Made by a program: the position numbers and the translations under genes
Part shown: piece after piece, positions 9,701-16,725 of the stretch
Position numbering within the stretch: the first letter of the stretch is position 1
How the letters are laid out: each line of letters starts with the position of its first letter
The notes under the pieces: model-generated
The model's database searches: none
Told to the model about the DNA's origin: nothing
What the model saw: the letters and a program-made list of their open reading frames with translations, nothing else
NCBI RefSeq assembly: GCF_041434935.1
Contig: NZ_CP107964.1
Location: 5,005,001 to 5,069,000 of the forward strand
Direction: 5' to 3'
Length of the DNA: 64,000 nt
Source: Kitasatospora sp. NBC_00374
Lineage (GTDB): Bacteria; Actinomycetota; Actinomycetes; Streptomycetales; Streptomycetaceae

Positions 9701-10347
9701 TGGCGATGAAGGACCTGGAGATCCGCGGCGCCGGCAACCTGCTCGGCGGCGAGCAGTCCGGGCACATCGCCGGGGTCGGCTTCGACCTCTACATGCGGAT
9801 GGTGGGCGAGGCGGTGGCCGAGTTCCGCGACTCGCTGGCGACCGGCGGCGCCGCGCCGGAGGAGGAGCCGCTGGAGGTGAAGATCGAGCTGCCGGTGGAC
9901 GCCCACGTGCCGCACGACTACGCCCCCGGCGAGCGGCTGCGCCTGCAGGCGTACCGCTCGATCGCCGCGGTCAACTCGGAGGAGGACATCGTCCAGGTCC
10001 GCGAGGAGCTCACCGACCGCTACGGCAAGCTGCCGGAGCAGGTGGAGAACCTGCTGCTGGTGGCCGCGCTGCGGCTGTACGCGCGGCGCTGCGGCATCGG
10101 GGACATCACCCTGCAGGGGAACTTCGTCCGCTTCGGTCCGGTCGAGCTGCGGGAGTCGCAGCAGCTGCGGCTGAACCGGCTCTACCCGCGCAGCCAGGTG
10201 AAGGCCGCGGCCGCGCAGCTGCTGGTACCGAGGCCGAGCAGTGGCGGCCGGATCGGCGGCAAGCCGCTGGTCGGGCGTGAACTGCTGGCGTGGAGCTCGG
10301 AGTTCCTCGGCACCATGTTCGACGACCTGGCGGGGGCGAGGCGGTAG
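6706..10347 (+). CDS. mfd: Transcription-repair coupling factor
   Basis: 1213 residues. Mfd binds stalled RNA polymerase, pushes it off the lesion with its translocase and recruits UvrA. An N-terminal UvrB-like region leads to the beta-hairpin segment EKRGEFAVRGGILDVFPP. A CarD-like RNA-polymerase interaction domain begins near residue 527 (GDYVVHEAHGVGRYVEM). The helicase core has Walker A GDVGYGKTE near 685, the DEEQ box (VDEEQRFGVEHK) near 782, SATPIPRTLEMA, and a motif VI region QLHQLRGRVGRGRERGYAY. The C-terminal TRCF domain follows. The start at 6706 (GAAGAAGAG upstream) gives the normal N-terminus. It heads the conserved mfd-mazG-eno neighbourhood and is followed by a terminator-like hairpin. 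Confidence 0.98.
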   Translation: MSLSGLLDVVVRDAALAEAIEAAATGRRQHLDLVGPPAARPFAIAALARSLAGAAGERGRPVLAVTATGREAEDLAAALRSLLPADAVAEFPAWETLPHERLSPRSDTVGRRLAVLRRIVHPRADDPAAGPVQVVVAPVRSVLQPQVKGLAELEPVALRRGEQHDLEEVARGLAAAAYARVELVEKRGEFAVRGGILDVFPPTEEHPLRVEFWGDDVEEIRYFKVADQRSLEIAEHGLWAPPCRELLLTGEVRARAAALAAEHPELAEILDKIAQGIAVEGMESLAPVLVDDMELLLDVLPQGSIAVVCDPERVRTRAADLVATSQEFLQASWVAAAAGADRPIDIEQIDVSAASLWSLADVREHAAGIGLPWWSVSPFATSDAAVGEVPARGEAADRYSDAGTLTLGMHAVEAYRGDTARAIADAKERLAADWRVVMVTEGHGPAARLAEVLGNEGIAARLVADLAEAPTRDVVHVSCGSIEHGFVDEALRLTVVTETDLSGQKSSTKDMRRMPSRRRNAIDPLALAAGDYVVHEAHGVGRYVEMVQRTVQGATREYLVLEYAPAKRGHPGDRLFVPTDQLDQVTKYVGGEAPTLHRLGGADWAKTKQRAKKAVKEIAADLIKLYSARMAAPGHTFGPDTPWQRELEDAFPYAETPDQLTTIAEVKSDMEKSVPMDRLICGDVGYGKTEIAVRAAFKAVQDGKQVAVLVPTTLLVQQHFSTFAERYANFPVVVKALSRFQTDSEAKAVLEGLFEGSVDVVIGTHRLFSSETRFKDLGLVIVDEEQRFGVEHKEQLKKLRANVDVLTMSATPIPRTLEMAVTGIREMSTITTPPEERHPVLTFVGPYDEKQISAAIRRELLREGQVFYIHNRVESIDKAAARLKDLVPEARVATAHGQMGENLLEKVVVDFWEKEFDVLVSTTIVESGIDISNANTLIVERGDTFGLSQLHQLRGRVGRGRERGYAYMLYPPEKPLTETAHERLATIAQHTEMGAGMYVAMKDLEIRGAGNLLGGEQSGHIAGVGFDLYMRMVGEAVAEFRDSLATGGAAPEEEPLEVKIELPVDAHVPHDYAPGERLRLQAYRSIAAVNSEEDIVQVREELTDRYGKLPEQVENLLLVAALRLYARRCGIGDITLQGNFVRFGPVELRESQQLRLNRLYPRSQVKAAAAQLLVPRPSSGGRIGGKPLVGRELLAWSSEFLGTMFDDLAGARR

Positions 10348-10355
10348 CCGGGCTT

Positions 10356-10391
10356 CGGTGGGGCCGGTCGCCGCAGCGGCCGGCCCCACCG
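10356..10391 (+). terminator. Hairpin terminator after mfd
   Basis: A perfect 12-bp stem (CGGTGGGGCCGG / CCGGCCCCACCG) with a 12-nt loop begins 9 bp after the mfd stop codon. There is no U-tract, as is common in streptomycetes. Confidence 0.6.
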
Positions 10392-10540
10392 GCGCCGGTG
10401 GCGGGCCATCCGTACGCCACCGACGGGTGACCCGTTCGGACCAAGGTCTGGCACCGGGCCGCACGGCTCCCTATTGTCTGTGCCTGTCAGGAGAACCACC
10501 GGAGACCGCACCAGCCACAGCCACACTCTGGAGGCCGCAC

Positions 10541-11176
10541 GTGATCCGCACCAGCTCCGCCGCCCGCCGACTCGCCGGGACGGCGGCCGGACTCTCCCTC
10601 GCCGCCCTGCTGACCGCCTGTGGGAGTACCCCGGCCCACCAGGGCGCCGCAGTGGTGGTGGGCGACGAGCGGATCACCGTCGCCGCGGTGGAGGCGAAGG
10701 TCACCGCCGTCCGGGACGCGGCCGCCGCCCAGCCCGGCGGCTCCCGCGCGGAGCGGGCCGGCCTGGCCCGCCGAACCGTCGCCGAGCTGGTCCTGGACCG
10801 GGTGATCGCCCGGGCGCTGGCCGACCGCGGCGTCTCGGTCGCCGACACCGAGATCGTCCAGGCCCGGGAGGCCGACGCCAAGCTGCTGGGCGGCCCGGAC
10901 GCGCTGGAGCGCGAGCTGCTCGGCAAGCAGGGCGTGCCGGCCACCGGCATCGAGGACTTCTACCGGCAGCAGCTGGGCCTGCAGAAGCTCGCCGCCGCCG
11001 ACGGCCAGGACGCCCGGTCCGCGGCCGGGGACGCGGCGATCCGCAAGGCGCTGGTGACGGCCGGAACGGCGCTGCGGATCGAGGTCAACCCCCGCTACGG
11101 CCACTGGGACCCGGCGCAGATCGGGCTCACCGACGCGCCCGAGGACTGGCTGCCGCAGAACAGCACCCTCTACTGA
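10541..11176 (+). CDS. SurA N-terminal-like lipoprotein
   Basis: GTG at 10541 follows GGAGG at 10530-10534. The 211-residue product starts with a lipoprotein signal (RTSSAARRLAGTAAG, hydrophobic core, lipobox LLTAC), so it is probably anchored to the outer face of the membrane. The mature part has the SurA N-terminal layout: VVVGDERITVAAVEAKVTAVRD, then a helix-rich RRTVAELVLDRVIARALADRGV segment. No parvulin domain follows. SurA_N proteins are periplasmic chaperones; in actinobacteria the family commonly lies between mfd and mazG. The client is unknown. Confidence 0.8.
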   Translation: MIRTSSAARRLAGTAAGLSLAALLTACGSTPAHQGAAVVVGDERITVAAVEAKVTAVRDAAAAQPGGSRAERAGLARRTVAELVLDRVIARALADRGVSVADTEIVQAREADAKLLGGPDALERELLGKQGVPATGIEDFYRQQLGLQKLAAADGQDARSAAGDAAIRKALVTAGTALRIEVNPRYGHWDPAQIGLTDAPEDWLPQNSTLY

Positions 11177-11207
11177 CCGGTCTGCCGGGCCGGGTAGGTT
11201 CGGGGAT

Positions 11208-12200
11208 GTGGACACTCCGAAGCTGACCCTGCTGACCACCACCCACCGGGTGGCCCCCGGCCTGCTCTCCTGGCCCGCCTGGGAGGCGCTGCGCGGCGCC
11301 GCGCGGGTGCTCGCCGCGGACCCGGCCCACCCCCAACTGCCCGCGCTGCGGCAGGCGGGGGTCGAGGTCGAGCTCGTCGAACGCGGGACCGCCCCCGCGC
11401 TGGCCCGCCGGCTGGTCGGGGCCGCCCCGGTGCTCTGGCTCGGCAGCCCCGACGGGGACCCGGGGCTGACCGACGCGCTGGCCCGGATCTCGGTGGAGGA
11501 AGCCGGAACGGCGCCCGAGATCGAGGTGCTGCCCGGCTCGTACGACCTGCCCGGGGCGAGGCTGCTCGACCTGGCGTCGGTGATGGACCGGCTGCGCTCG
11601 CCCGGCGGCTGCCCCTGGGACGCCGAGCAGACCCACGGCAGCCTGGTGAAGTACCTGGTGGAGGAGGCCTTCGAGCTGGTCGAGGCGATCGAGGAGGGGG
11701 ACCGCGAGACGCTCCGCGAGGAGCTCGGCGACGTCCTGCTGCAGGTGTTCTTCCACTCCCGGATCGCCGAGGAGCACCCGGAGGACCCGTTCTCGATCGA
11801 CGACGTCGCGGGCGACATCGTCGAGAAGCTGATGTACCGACACCCGCACGTCTTCGGCGACGTGACGGCCACCGAGTCCGCCCAGGTCGAGGCCAACTGG
11901 GAGCAGCTGAAGGCTGCCGAGAAGCAGCGCGAGTCCGTCCTGGACGGCGTGCCGGCCGGGCTTCCCGCACTCGCCTACGCGGCCAAACTGGTCTCCCGGG
12001 TCCGCCGCGCGGGCTTCACCGGTGTGCCCGACCAGCCCTGGGAGCTGCCCGAGCGGCTCACCGACGAGTCGGCCGGCGCCCTGCTGCTGGCCGTCGCCCA
12101 GCGCGGCTACGACGCGGGCGTCGACGTCGACGCGGCCCTGCGCGCAGCGGCCCGCCGCTACCGCACCGCCGTCCGCTCCGCCGAAGGCCTCCCCGCCTAA
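11208..12200 (+). CDS. mazG: MazG-type nucleoside triphosphate pyrophosphohydrolase
   Basis: 330 residues, GTG start 31 bp after the preceding stop. The C-terminal MazG domain (about residues 115-330) has LRSPGGCPWDAEQTH, the metal-binding EEAFELVEAIEEGD and EELGDVLLQVFFHSR motifs, and DVTATESAQVEANWEQLK. These proteins hydrolyse NTPs and dNTPs to NMP and PPi, clearing damaged nucleotides. The first ~110 residues resemble a shortened tetrapyrrole-methylase-like domain (LLTTTHRVAPGLL..., then a WLGSPDGDPGL loop); catalytic motifs of a methylase are not evident. Position after mfd matches other actinobacteria. Confidence 0.93.
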   Translation: MDTPKLTLLTTTHRVAPGLLSWPAWEALRGAARVLAADPAHPQLPALRQAGVEVELVERGTAPALARRLVGAAPVLWLGSPDGDPGLTDALARISVEEAGTAPEIEVLPGSYDLPGARLLDLASVMDRLRSPGGCPWDAEQTHGSLVKYLVEEAFELVEAIEEGDRETLREELGDVLLQVFFHSRIAEEHPEDPFSIDDVAGDIVEKLMYRHPHVFGDVTATESAQVEANWEQLKAAEKQRESVLDGVPAGLPALAYAAKLVSRVRRAGFTGVPDQPWELPERLTDESAGALLLAVAQRGYDAGVDVDAALRAAARRYRTAVRSAEGLPA

Positions 12201-12292
12201 TGGGACTTGCTGAGTCGTAGAGACTCGGTGCCGTAGCCGCCAGCAGGTGAGCACTCTCTCCGCCGGAACCACTGCGAGTTCTGGGGTCAGAC

Positions 12293-12438
12293 CGTGCCCC
12301 TGCTGGTCGGCCGGAAGGCCATGACCGCTGATGGGGTGGCGTGCCCGCCGAACAGGGCGTGAGCACTGGATCCATTAGGCCGCGTGCCGTGTCTTCCGCA
12401 GGCTGCACGACCAGCAAATACGCTATGGGGAGGAAGAG
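12293..12438 (+). ncRNA. Candidate IS110 bridge RNA in left end
   Basis: Upstream of the transposase start, a perfect 9-bp long-range stem (TGCTGGTCG 12301-12309 / CGACCAGCA 12408-12416) encloses smaller hairpins. These include GGCC-GGAA-GGCC (12309-12320) and a GCCC...GGGC stem near 12350. IS110-group elements are known to transcribe a structured bridge RNA from this place, with two loops pairing to target and donor DNA. Loop assignments cannot be made by eye, and exact RNA ends are a guess. Confidence 0.45.
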
Positions 12439-13665
12439 TTGCTGCTGATCGGCGACGACTGGGCCGAGGACCACCACGACGTCGAGGTCCAGGACGCGAC
12501 CGGCCGACGCCTCGCAACCGCGAGGCTGCCCGAGGGCGCGGAAGGCATCGCCAAGCTGCACGAGCTCGTGGCCAAGCACGCCGGAGAGGACCCCGATCCC
12601 GCCGACGTGATCGTCGGGATCGAGACCGACCGCGGCACCTGGGTACAGGCCCTGCTCGCCGCCGGCTACCAGGTCTACGCGATCAACCCCCGACAGGTCG
12701 CCCGGTTCAAGGAGCGGTACAGCACCTCCGGCGCCAAGAGCGACAAGGGCGACGCCCACGCCTTGGCCGACATGGTCCGCATCGACCGCGACCAGCTACG
12801 GCCCATCGCCGGCGACAGCGACCAGGCCCAGGCCGTCAAGGTCGTGACCCGCGCCCACCAGACCCTGATCTGGGAACGCACCCGCACCTTCCAACGGCTC
12901 CGCAGCACGCTGCGCGAGTACTTCCCCGCCGCCCTGAACGCCTACGCGTCCCTGGAACTGACCAGCACCGACGCACTGGAACTGCTGATCAGAGCACCCA
13001 CACCGCAGGCGGCGGCGAAGCTGACCCGCACCCAGATCGCCGCCGTCCTCGCCCGGGCCCGCCGACACAACCGGGACCAGAAGGCCGGCGCGATCCAGGC
13101 CGCACTGCGCGAGAAGCAGCTGGAGCTGCCCGAGCCAGTCACGGCCGCCTACGCGGCCGCCACCATTGCCCACTCCCGGCTCCTGCTCGCCCTCAACGAG
13201 CAGATAGCCGCGATGGAAAAGCAGGTGAGGGCGCATTTTCTCGCGCACCCGGACGCTGAGATCTACCTCTCCATGCCCGGCATCGGAGAGATCACCGGCG
13301 CCCGGGTGCTCGCCGAGTTCGGGGACGACCCCACCCGCTACACCTCCGCCAAAGCCCGCAAGAACTACGCCGGCACCAGCCCCGTCACCCGGGCCTCCGG
13401 CAAGAGCCACACCGTCCAGGCCCGCTACGTCCGCAACAACCGGCTCGCCGACGCCCTCCAGCGCCAGGCGTTCTCCGCCCTGCGCGCCTCACCCGGCGCC
13501 CGCCGCTACTACGACAAGCAGCGCGCACGCGAGGCCGGCTACAACCCCGCTCTCCGCCAGGTCGGCAACCGACTCGTCGGCATCCTCCACGGATGCCTCA
13601 AGACCCGCACCCACTACGACGAAGCAACCGCCTGGTCCCACCACGCACACCTCCATGCCGCTTGA
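12439..13665 (+). CDS. IS110-family transposase (DEDD, bridge-RNA-guided recombinase family)
   Basis: TTG start at 12439 with GGGGAGG at 12427-12433. The 408-residue product has the N-terminal RuvC-like DEDD domain (LIGDDWAEDHHDVEVQD; IVGIETDRGTW; the paired acidic KSDKGDAHALAD near residue 100). A coiled middle follows, then the C-terminal Tnp domain with SMPGIGEITGARVLAEFGD, a KARKNYAGTSPVTRASGKS stretch carrying the conserved serine, and YVRNNRLADALQRQAF. The frame is intact with all key motifs, so the element is potentially active. No second IS110 copy lies in the window. Confidence 0.95.
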   Translation: MLLIGDDWAEDHHDVEVQDATGRRLATARLPEGAEGIAKLHELVAKHAGEDPDPADVIVGIETDRGTWVQALLAAGYQVYAINPRQVARFKERYSTSGAKSDKGDAHALADMVRIDRDQLRPIAGDSDQAQAVKVVTRAHQTLIWERTRTFQRLRSTLREYFPAALNAYASLELTSTDALELLIRAPTPQAAAKLTRTQIAAVLARARRHNRDQKAGAIQAALREKQLELPEPVTAAYAAATIAHSRLLLALNEQIAAMEKQVRAHFLAHPDAEIYLSMPGIGEITGARVLAEFGDDPTRYTSAKARKNYAGTSPVTRASGKSHTVQARYVRNNRLADALQRQAFSALRASPGARRYYDKQRAREAGYNPALRQVGNRLVGILHGCLKTRTHYDEATAWSHHAHLHAA

Positions 13666-13712
13666 CCTCAAACGTCATGGGGTGTCTGACCCCACCCCGC
13701 GCCGCCTTTCTG

Positions 13713-13834
13713 CAGGGGCGCGGGGAACTGCGCGCCCCACCGGCCACGGCCCCCGCACTCGCCCACGGACCCCGCCCCGTACCCTCGGGTCTCCGTGGGC
13801 GTCCGCCTTCTCCAGGGGCGCGGGGAACTGCGCG
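13713..13834. repeat. Two copies of a streptomycete intergenic repeat
   Basis: An identical 22-bp core (begins CAGGGGCGCGGGG, ends AACTGCGCG) occurs at 13713-13734 and 13813-13834, 100 bp apart. Partly similar flanks (a CCTTTCT/CCTTCTC lead and a CCGGCCA...CCCCGCAC tail) make it a diverged direct repeat. This core is known to me as one of the most frequent dispersed intergenic sequences in Streptomyces. It fills the gap between the IS and the TetR gene. Confidence 0.7.
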
Positions 13835-13907
13835 AACAGCCGGCCAAGATCCCCGCACCCGCCCGCGAAGCCCGCCCCCCCCGCATCCCCGCCTGCGGGC
13901 CGCAGGC

Positions 13908-14540
13908 CTACCGCATGAAGCGCCGCGCCATCCCCGCCACGCACGCGATGATCCGGTCGCTGCTGATCCCCATCCGGTTGCGCTGGAAGTCGTAGAGCTC
14001 CGGGGCCAGCGGAGCGAGCAGCAGGTCGATGTGGGCGTCCGGGTCCGGGACGTCCGCGTCGACCAGCAGGGTGCGGATGTGGACCCGCCAGAACCCGTAC
14101 GCGCCGGAGGTGAACCGGGCCGGCCCGGTCTCCGCGCCCAGGGCCAGCGGGAGGTGACGCTCCAGCAGGTCGATCGCGGCCACGTAGAAGGCCGCCAGTC
14201 GCTCCCCCGGGGGTGCGCCGGGCCCCAGCGGCGGGGGGCCGCTGAGCAACTGCTCCTGGAGCCGGTACTCGTGTTCGTCCAGCAGCGCGACGGCGACGGC
14301 GGCGGGGTCGGGGAAGCGCCGGTAGAGCGTGGCGCGGCCGACGCCGGCGGCCCTGGCCAGCTGGTCCATGGTGATGGTGGCCGGGTCTCTGGTGGCGAAC
14401 AGCTCCTCGGCCGCGGCCAGGATCTGGGCGCGGTTGCGCGCCGCGTCGGCCCGTTCACGGGGCCTCGCCTGCGCCGGGGGAGTGGGGACCGGCAGGCCTG
14501 TGGTCATGGCCAGATCGCGTCGGTGCTGCCCGCTGTGCAT
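13908..14540 (-). CDS. TetR-family transcriptional regulator
   Basis: 210 residues from ATG 14540; ATG 14507 is an alternative start. The N-terminal helix-turn-helix reads RNRAQILAAAEELFATRDPATITMDQLARAAGVGRATLYRRFPD, the canonical TetR DNA-binding domain. The C-terminal half is the variable ligand domain and ends in GMARRFMR. It is divergent from the DMT transporter gene, with an operator-like palindrome between them, so it probably represses the transporter and responds to its substrate. Confidence 0.9.
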   Translation of the reverse strand: MHSGQHRRDLAMTTGLPVPTPPAQARPRERADAARNRAQILAAAEELFATRDPATITMDQLARAAGVGRATLYRRFPDPAAVAVALLDEHEYRLQEQLLSGPPPLGPGAPPGERLAAFYVAAIDLLERHLPLALGAETGPARFTSGAYGFWRVHIRTLLVDADVPDPDAHIDLLLAPLAPELYDFQRNRMGISSDRIIACVAGMARRFMR

Positions 14541-14611
14541 GTTTTCGAGCTTACTACCCGACGCAGAAGAAACTGAGTCGACTGTCCACTTAGCCGCTGC
14601 GCGTGTACTCT

Positions 14612-14632
14612 AAATGGACACACTGTCCGTTT
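14612..14632. promoter_or_regulatory. TetR-type operator between regulator and DMT gene
   Basis: The halves AAATGGACA and TGTCCGTTT form a near-perfect inverted repeat (8 of 9 positions) around CAC. It lies 21 bp before the transporter start. A further TGTCC half-site occurs at 14583-14587. Assignment to the adjacent TetR is inferred from position. Confidence 0.6.
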
Positions 14633-14652
14633 GACTCTGAGAGGACGAGGCC

Positions 14653-15600
14653 ATGCACAGCGCGCTGCTCGCCGTAGCCCTGCTGGTCGGCTGCCTGTTG
14701 GCCGTCCAGGCCTCGGTGAATCTGCAGCTGAACTCGGCGGTCGGCACCCCCTACGGGGCCTCGACCGTGCAGCTCAGCGTCGCCACCGGCATCCTGATCG
14801 TCATCGCCGCCGTCTTCGGCACCCTGGGCGCGTTGGGCAAGCTCTCGGACGTCGAGGGCTGGCACCTGCTCGGTGGCCTGGCAAGCCCGCTCTACATCAC
14901 CAGCGGCATCCTGCTGTTCCCACGCCTGGGGGCGCTGGTGAGCGTGGGGCTGTTCGTCACTGGTCAGATGTTCGCCTCCCTGGGCATCGACCTGCTCGGC
15001 CTGTTCGGGCTGGAGAAGAAGCCGGTCGGGGTCGGCATCGTGCTCGGTGCCATCGCGGTGCTGGTCGGCATCATCGTGATCGTCCGCGGCCAGTTGAAGG
15101 CCTCGGCGGGGGCCGCGCCCGGGGCCGCGCAGCTGGGCACCGCCGGCCGGGTCGGCTGGCTGGCGCTGGGCATCGTGGCCGGCGGCGTGCTGCCGATCCA
15201 GGGCGCCATCAACGCAAAGCTGCGCGCCGACCTCAACGCGCCGGTCACCGTCGCGGCGATCAGCTTCACGGTCGCCACGGTCACCATCGCCGTGGTGCTG
15301 CTGGCGCTGCGGGCCACCAACCGCACGCCGGCGCCGAAGGTCGCCCCGCTGAAGAAGATGCCCTGGTGGGGCTGGCTCGGCGGCGCCTGCGCGGCGGCCT
15401 ACGTGACCGGCACCTTCATGCTCATCCCCAGCATCGGTGCGGCGGTGACGGTGGCGCTCACCGTCACCGGGCAGCAGCTCACCTCGGCCGTGATCGACCA
15501 CAACGGACTGTTCCGGCTGCCGAAGCGCGCACTGAACTCGTCCCGGCTGGTCGGTCTGGTCTGCCTGATCGGCGGCTCGCTGGCGATCCAGCTGTCCTGA
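14653..15600 (+). CDS. DMT-family transporter (YdcZ/DUF606 tandem type)
   Basis: 315 residues, about ten hydrophobic segments. The protein is an internal duplication: AVALLVGCLLAVQASVNLQLN in the first half matches LGIVAGGVLPIQGAINAKLR in the second (about residues 170-315), each followed by VGLFVTGQMFASLGIDLLGLFG and VALTVTGQQLTSAVIDHNGLF. This tandem arrangement is the fused form of the DUF606/YdcZ family of drug/metabolite transporters, which otherwise act as half-size proteins. The substrate is unknown. A divergent TetR and shared operator suggest inducible export. Confidence 0.85.
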   Translation: MHSALLAVALLVGCLLAVQASVNLQLNSAVGTPYGASTVQLSVATGILIVIAAVFGTLGALGKLSDVEGWHLLGGLASPLYITSGILLFPRLGALVSVGLFVTGQMFASLGIDLLGLFGLEKKPVGVGIVLGAIAVLVGIIVIVRGQLKASAGAAPGAAQLGTAGRVGWLALGIVAGGVLPIQGAINAKLRADLNAPVTVAAISFTVATVTIAVVLLALRATNRTPAPKVAPLKKMPWWGWLGGACAAAYVTGTFMLIPSIGAAVTVALTVTGQQLTSAVIDHNGLFRLPKRALNSSRLVGLVCLIGGSLAIQLS

Positions 15601-15775
15601 GCCGATCCGGACGTCCTGACCCGGTCCGGCCGTCCTGCGCCGCGGGCCGGCCGCCGTGGCCGCACGGACGCCCGGGGTCCGCCCCGGGCGTCCGTCCCGC
15701 ACGCCCCTCTCGCACGCGACTCTCGCACGTCCGAACCTCCCCGTCCCGTCGACGTCCAGCTCGGAGGTCCCATCC

Positions 15776-16582
15776 ATGAGAGACAGCTATCAGGCCGGCC
15801 CGAACATCCAGGTGATCCCGTCCGACCTGCCGATCCCGGGGCTCGGCCTGCAGGCGGTCAACGCCTTTCTGGTCCGCGGCGAGGAGCCCTTCCTGGTCGA
15901 CACCGGCATGCCGGTGGACCGGGTCGCGTTCCAGAAGGCGCTCTGGGACCTGATCGACCCGGCCGACCTGCGCTGGGTGGTCGTCACCCATGACGACCGG
16001 GACCACACCGGCAGCCTTCCGGCCATTCTGGACGCGGCTCCGCAGGCCCGGCTGATCACCAACCCGATATCGCTGACGCGGCTCGGAGAGGAATTCCACA
16101 TACCGGGCGAGCGGGTGGTGACGGTCAATCCGGGAGGTACCTGGAAACTCCCCGACCGGACGATCAGCTTCCATCGTCCACCGACCTACGATTCCCCGGG
16201 AACGGTCGCGCTGTTCGATCACTCGGACGGCACGCTGTACAGCTCGGACAGTTTCGGGACGGTGGTGTCGGAGCCGGCCCAGCACCTCTCGGAAATACCG
16301 GAGGAGGAGTTCTTCGCCGGATTCTCCGTACTCAACCGGGCCATCGCCCCCTGGACGGCGGTGGCCGGCGAGGAGAAGTTCCGGCGGGTTCTCGCCAAGA
16401 TCGCCGGGCTGCGGCCGGCCCGGCTGCTCAGCGCGCACGGACCGACGGTGGAGGGCCGGGTCGACGACCTGTTCACCGCGATGTCGGAGATCCCCTCCCT
16501 CCCCGCCTGGCTCGCCGACGCGGACCTGGACCTCGACGCGGCGCTGGCCGCGCACGAGGCCGAGTCCTCGGTGGGCTCGTGA
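15776..16582 (+). CDS. MBL-fold metalloprotein, oxygen-binding di-iron-like variant
   Basis: ATG 15776 with TCGGAGG upstream; 268 residues. The fold is metallo-beta-lactamase: NAFLVRGEEPFLVDTGMP, then VVVTHDDRDHTGSLPAIL, later LFDHSDGTLYSSDSFG and LLSAHGPTVEG. The usual HxHxDH metal motif is HDDRDH here, with the second His replaced by Asp. That resembles the H-x-E/D-x-D-H pattern of flavodiiron/ODP proteins, which bind di-iron and react with oxygen or NO, more than hydrolytic zinc enzymes. No flavodoxin domain is fused. A DsbA-like gene follows 143 bp downstream on the same strand. Confidence 0.8.
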   Translation: MRDSYQAGPNIQVIPSDLPIPGLGLQAVNAFLVRGEEPFLVDTGMPVDRVAFQKALWDLIDPADLRWVVVTHDDRDHTGSLPAILDAAPQARLITNPISLTRLGEEFHIPGERVVTVNPGGTWKLPDRTISFHRPPTYDSPGTVALFDHSDGTLYSSDSFGTVVSEPAQHLSEIPEEEFFAGFSVLNRAIAPWTAVAGEEKFRRVLAKIAGLRPARLLSAHGPTVEGRVDDLFTAMSEIPSLPAWLADADLDLDAALAAHEAESSVGS

Positions 16583-16725
16583 GTCCCGGCCCGCACCGCC
16601 GTCCCGGCAGTTCCGGGGCGAACCCGCAGGCCACGGCCGCACCCGCGGCACCGTCAGTACCCGCCGCAACCTCTGGACCATCCGCAGCACTCGCAGCATC
16701 CGCACCGTTCGACAGGAGCCACCCC

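Larger units (their letters stand above)
12282..13694 (+). mobile_element. IS110-family insertion sequence
   Basis: The element contains one IS110-type transposase gene and is bracketed by a perfect 11-bp inverted repeat: TGGGGTCAGAC at 12282-12292 and its complement GTCTGACCCCA at 13684-13694. The left non-coding end is about 157 bp and the right end about 30 bp, the asymmetry expected of the IS110 group, in which the left end encodes the bridge RNA. I could not identify a flanking target duplication; IS110 elements generally leave none. The true termini may lie a few bases outside the repeats. Confidence 0.75.

Noticed and set aside
6196..10464. Long antisense frame over mfd
   Set aside because: Mfd is unmistakable on the plus strand; the antisense product lacks any known motif.
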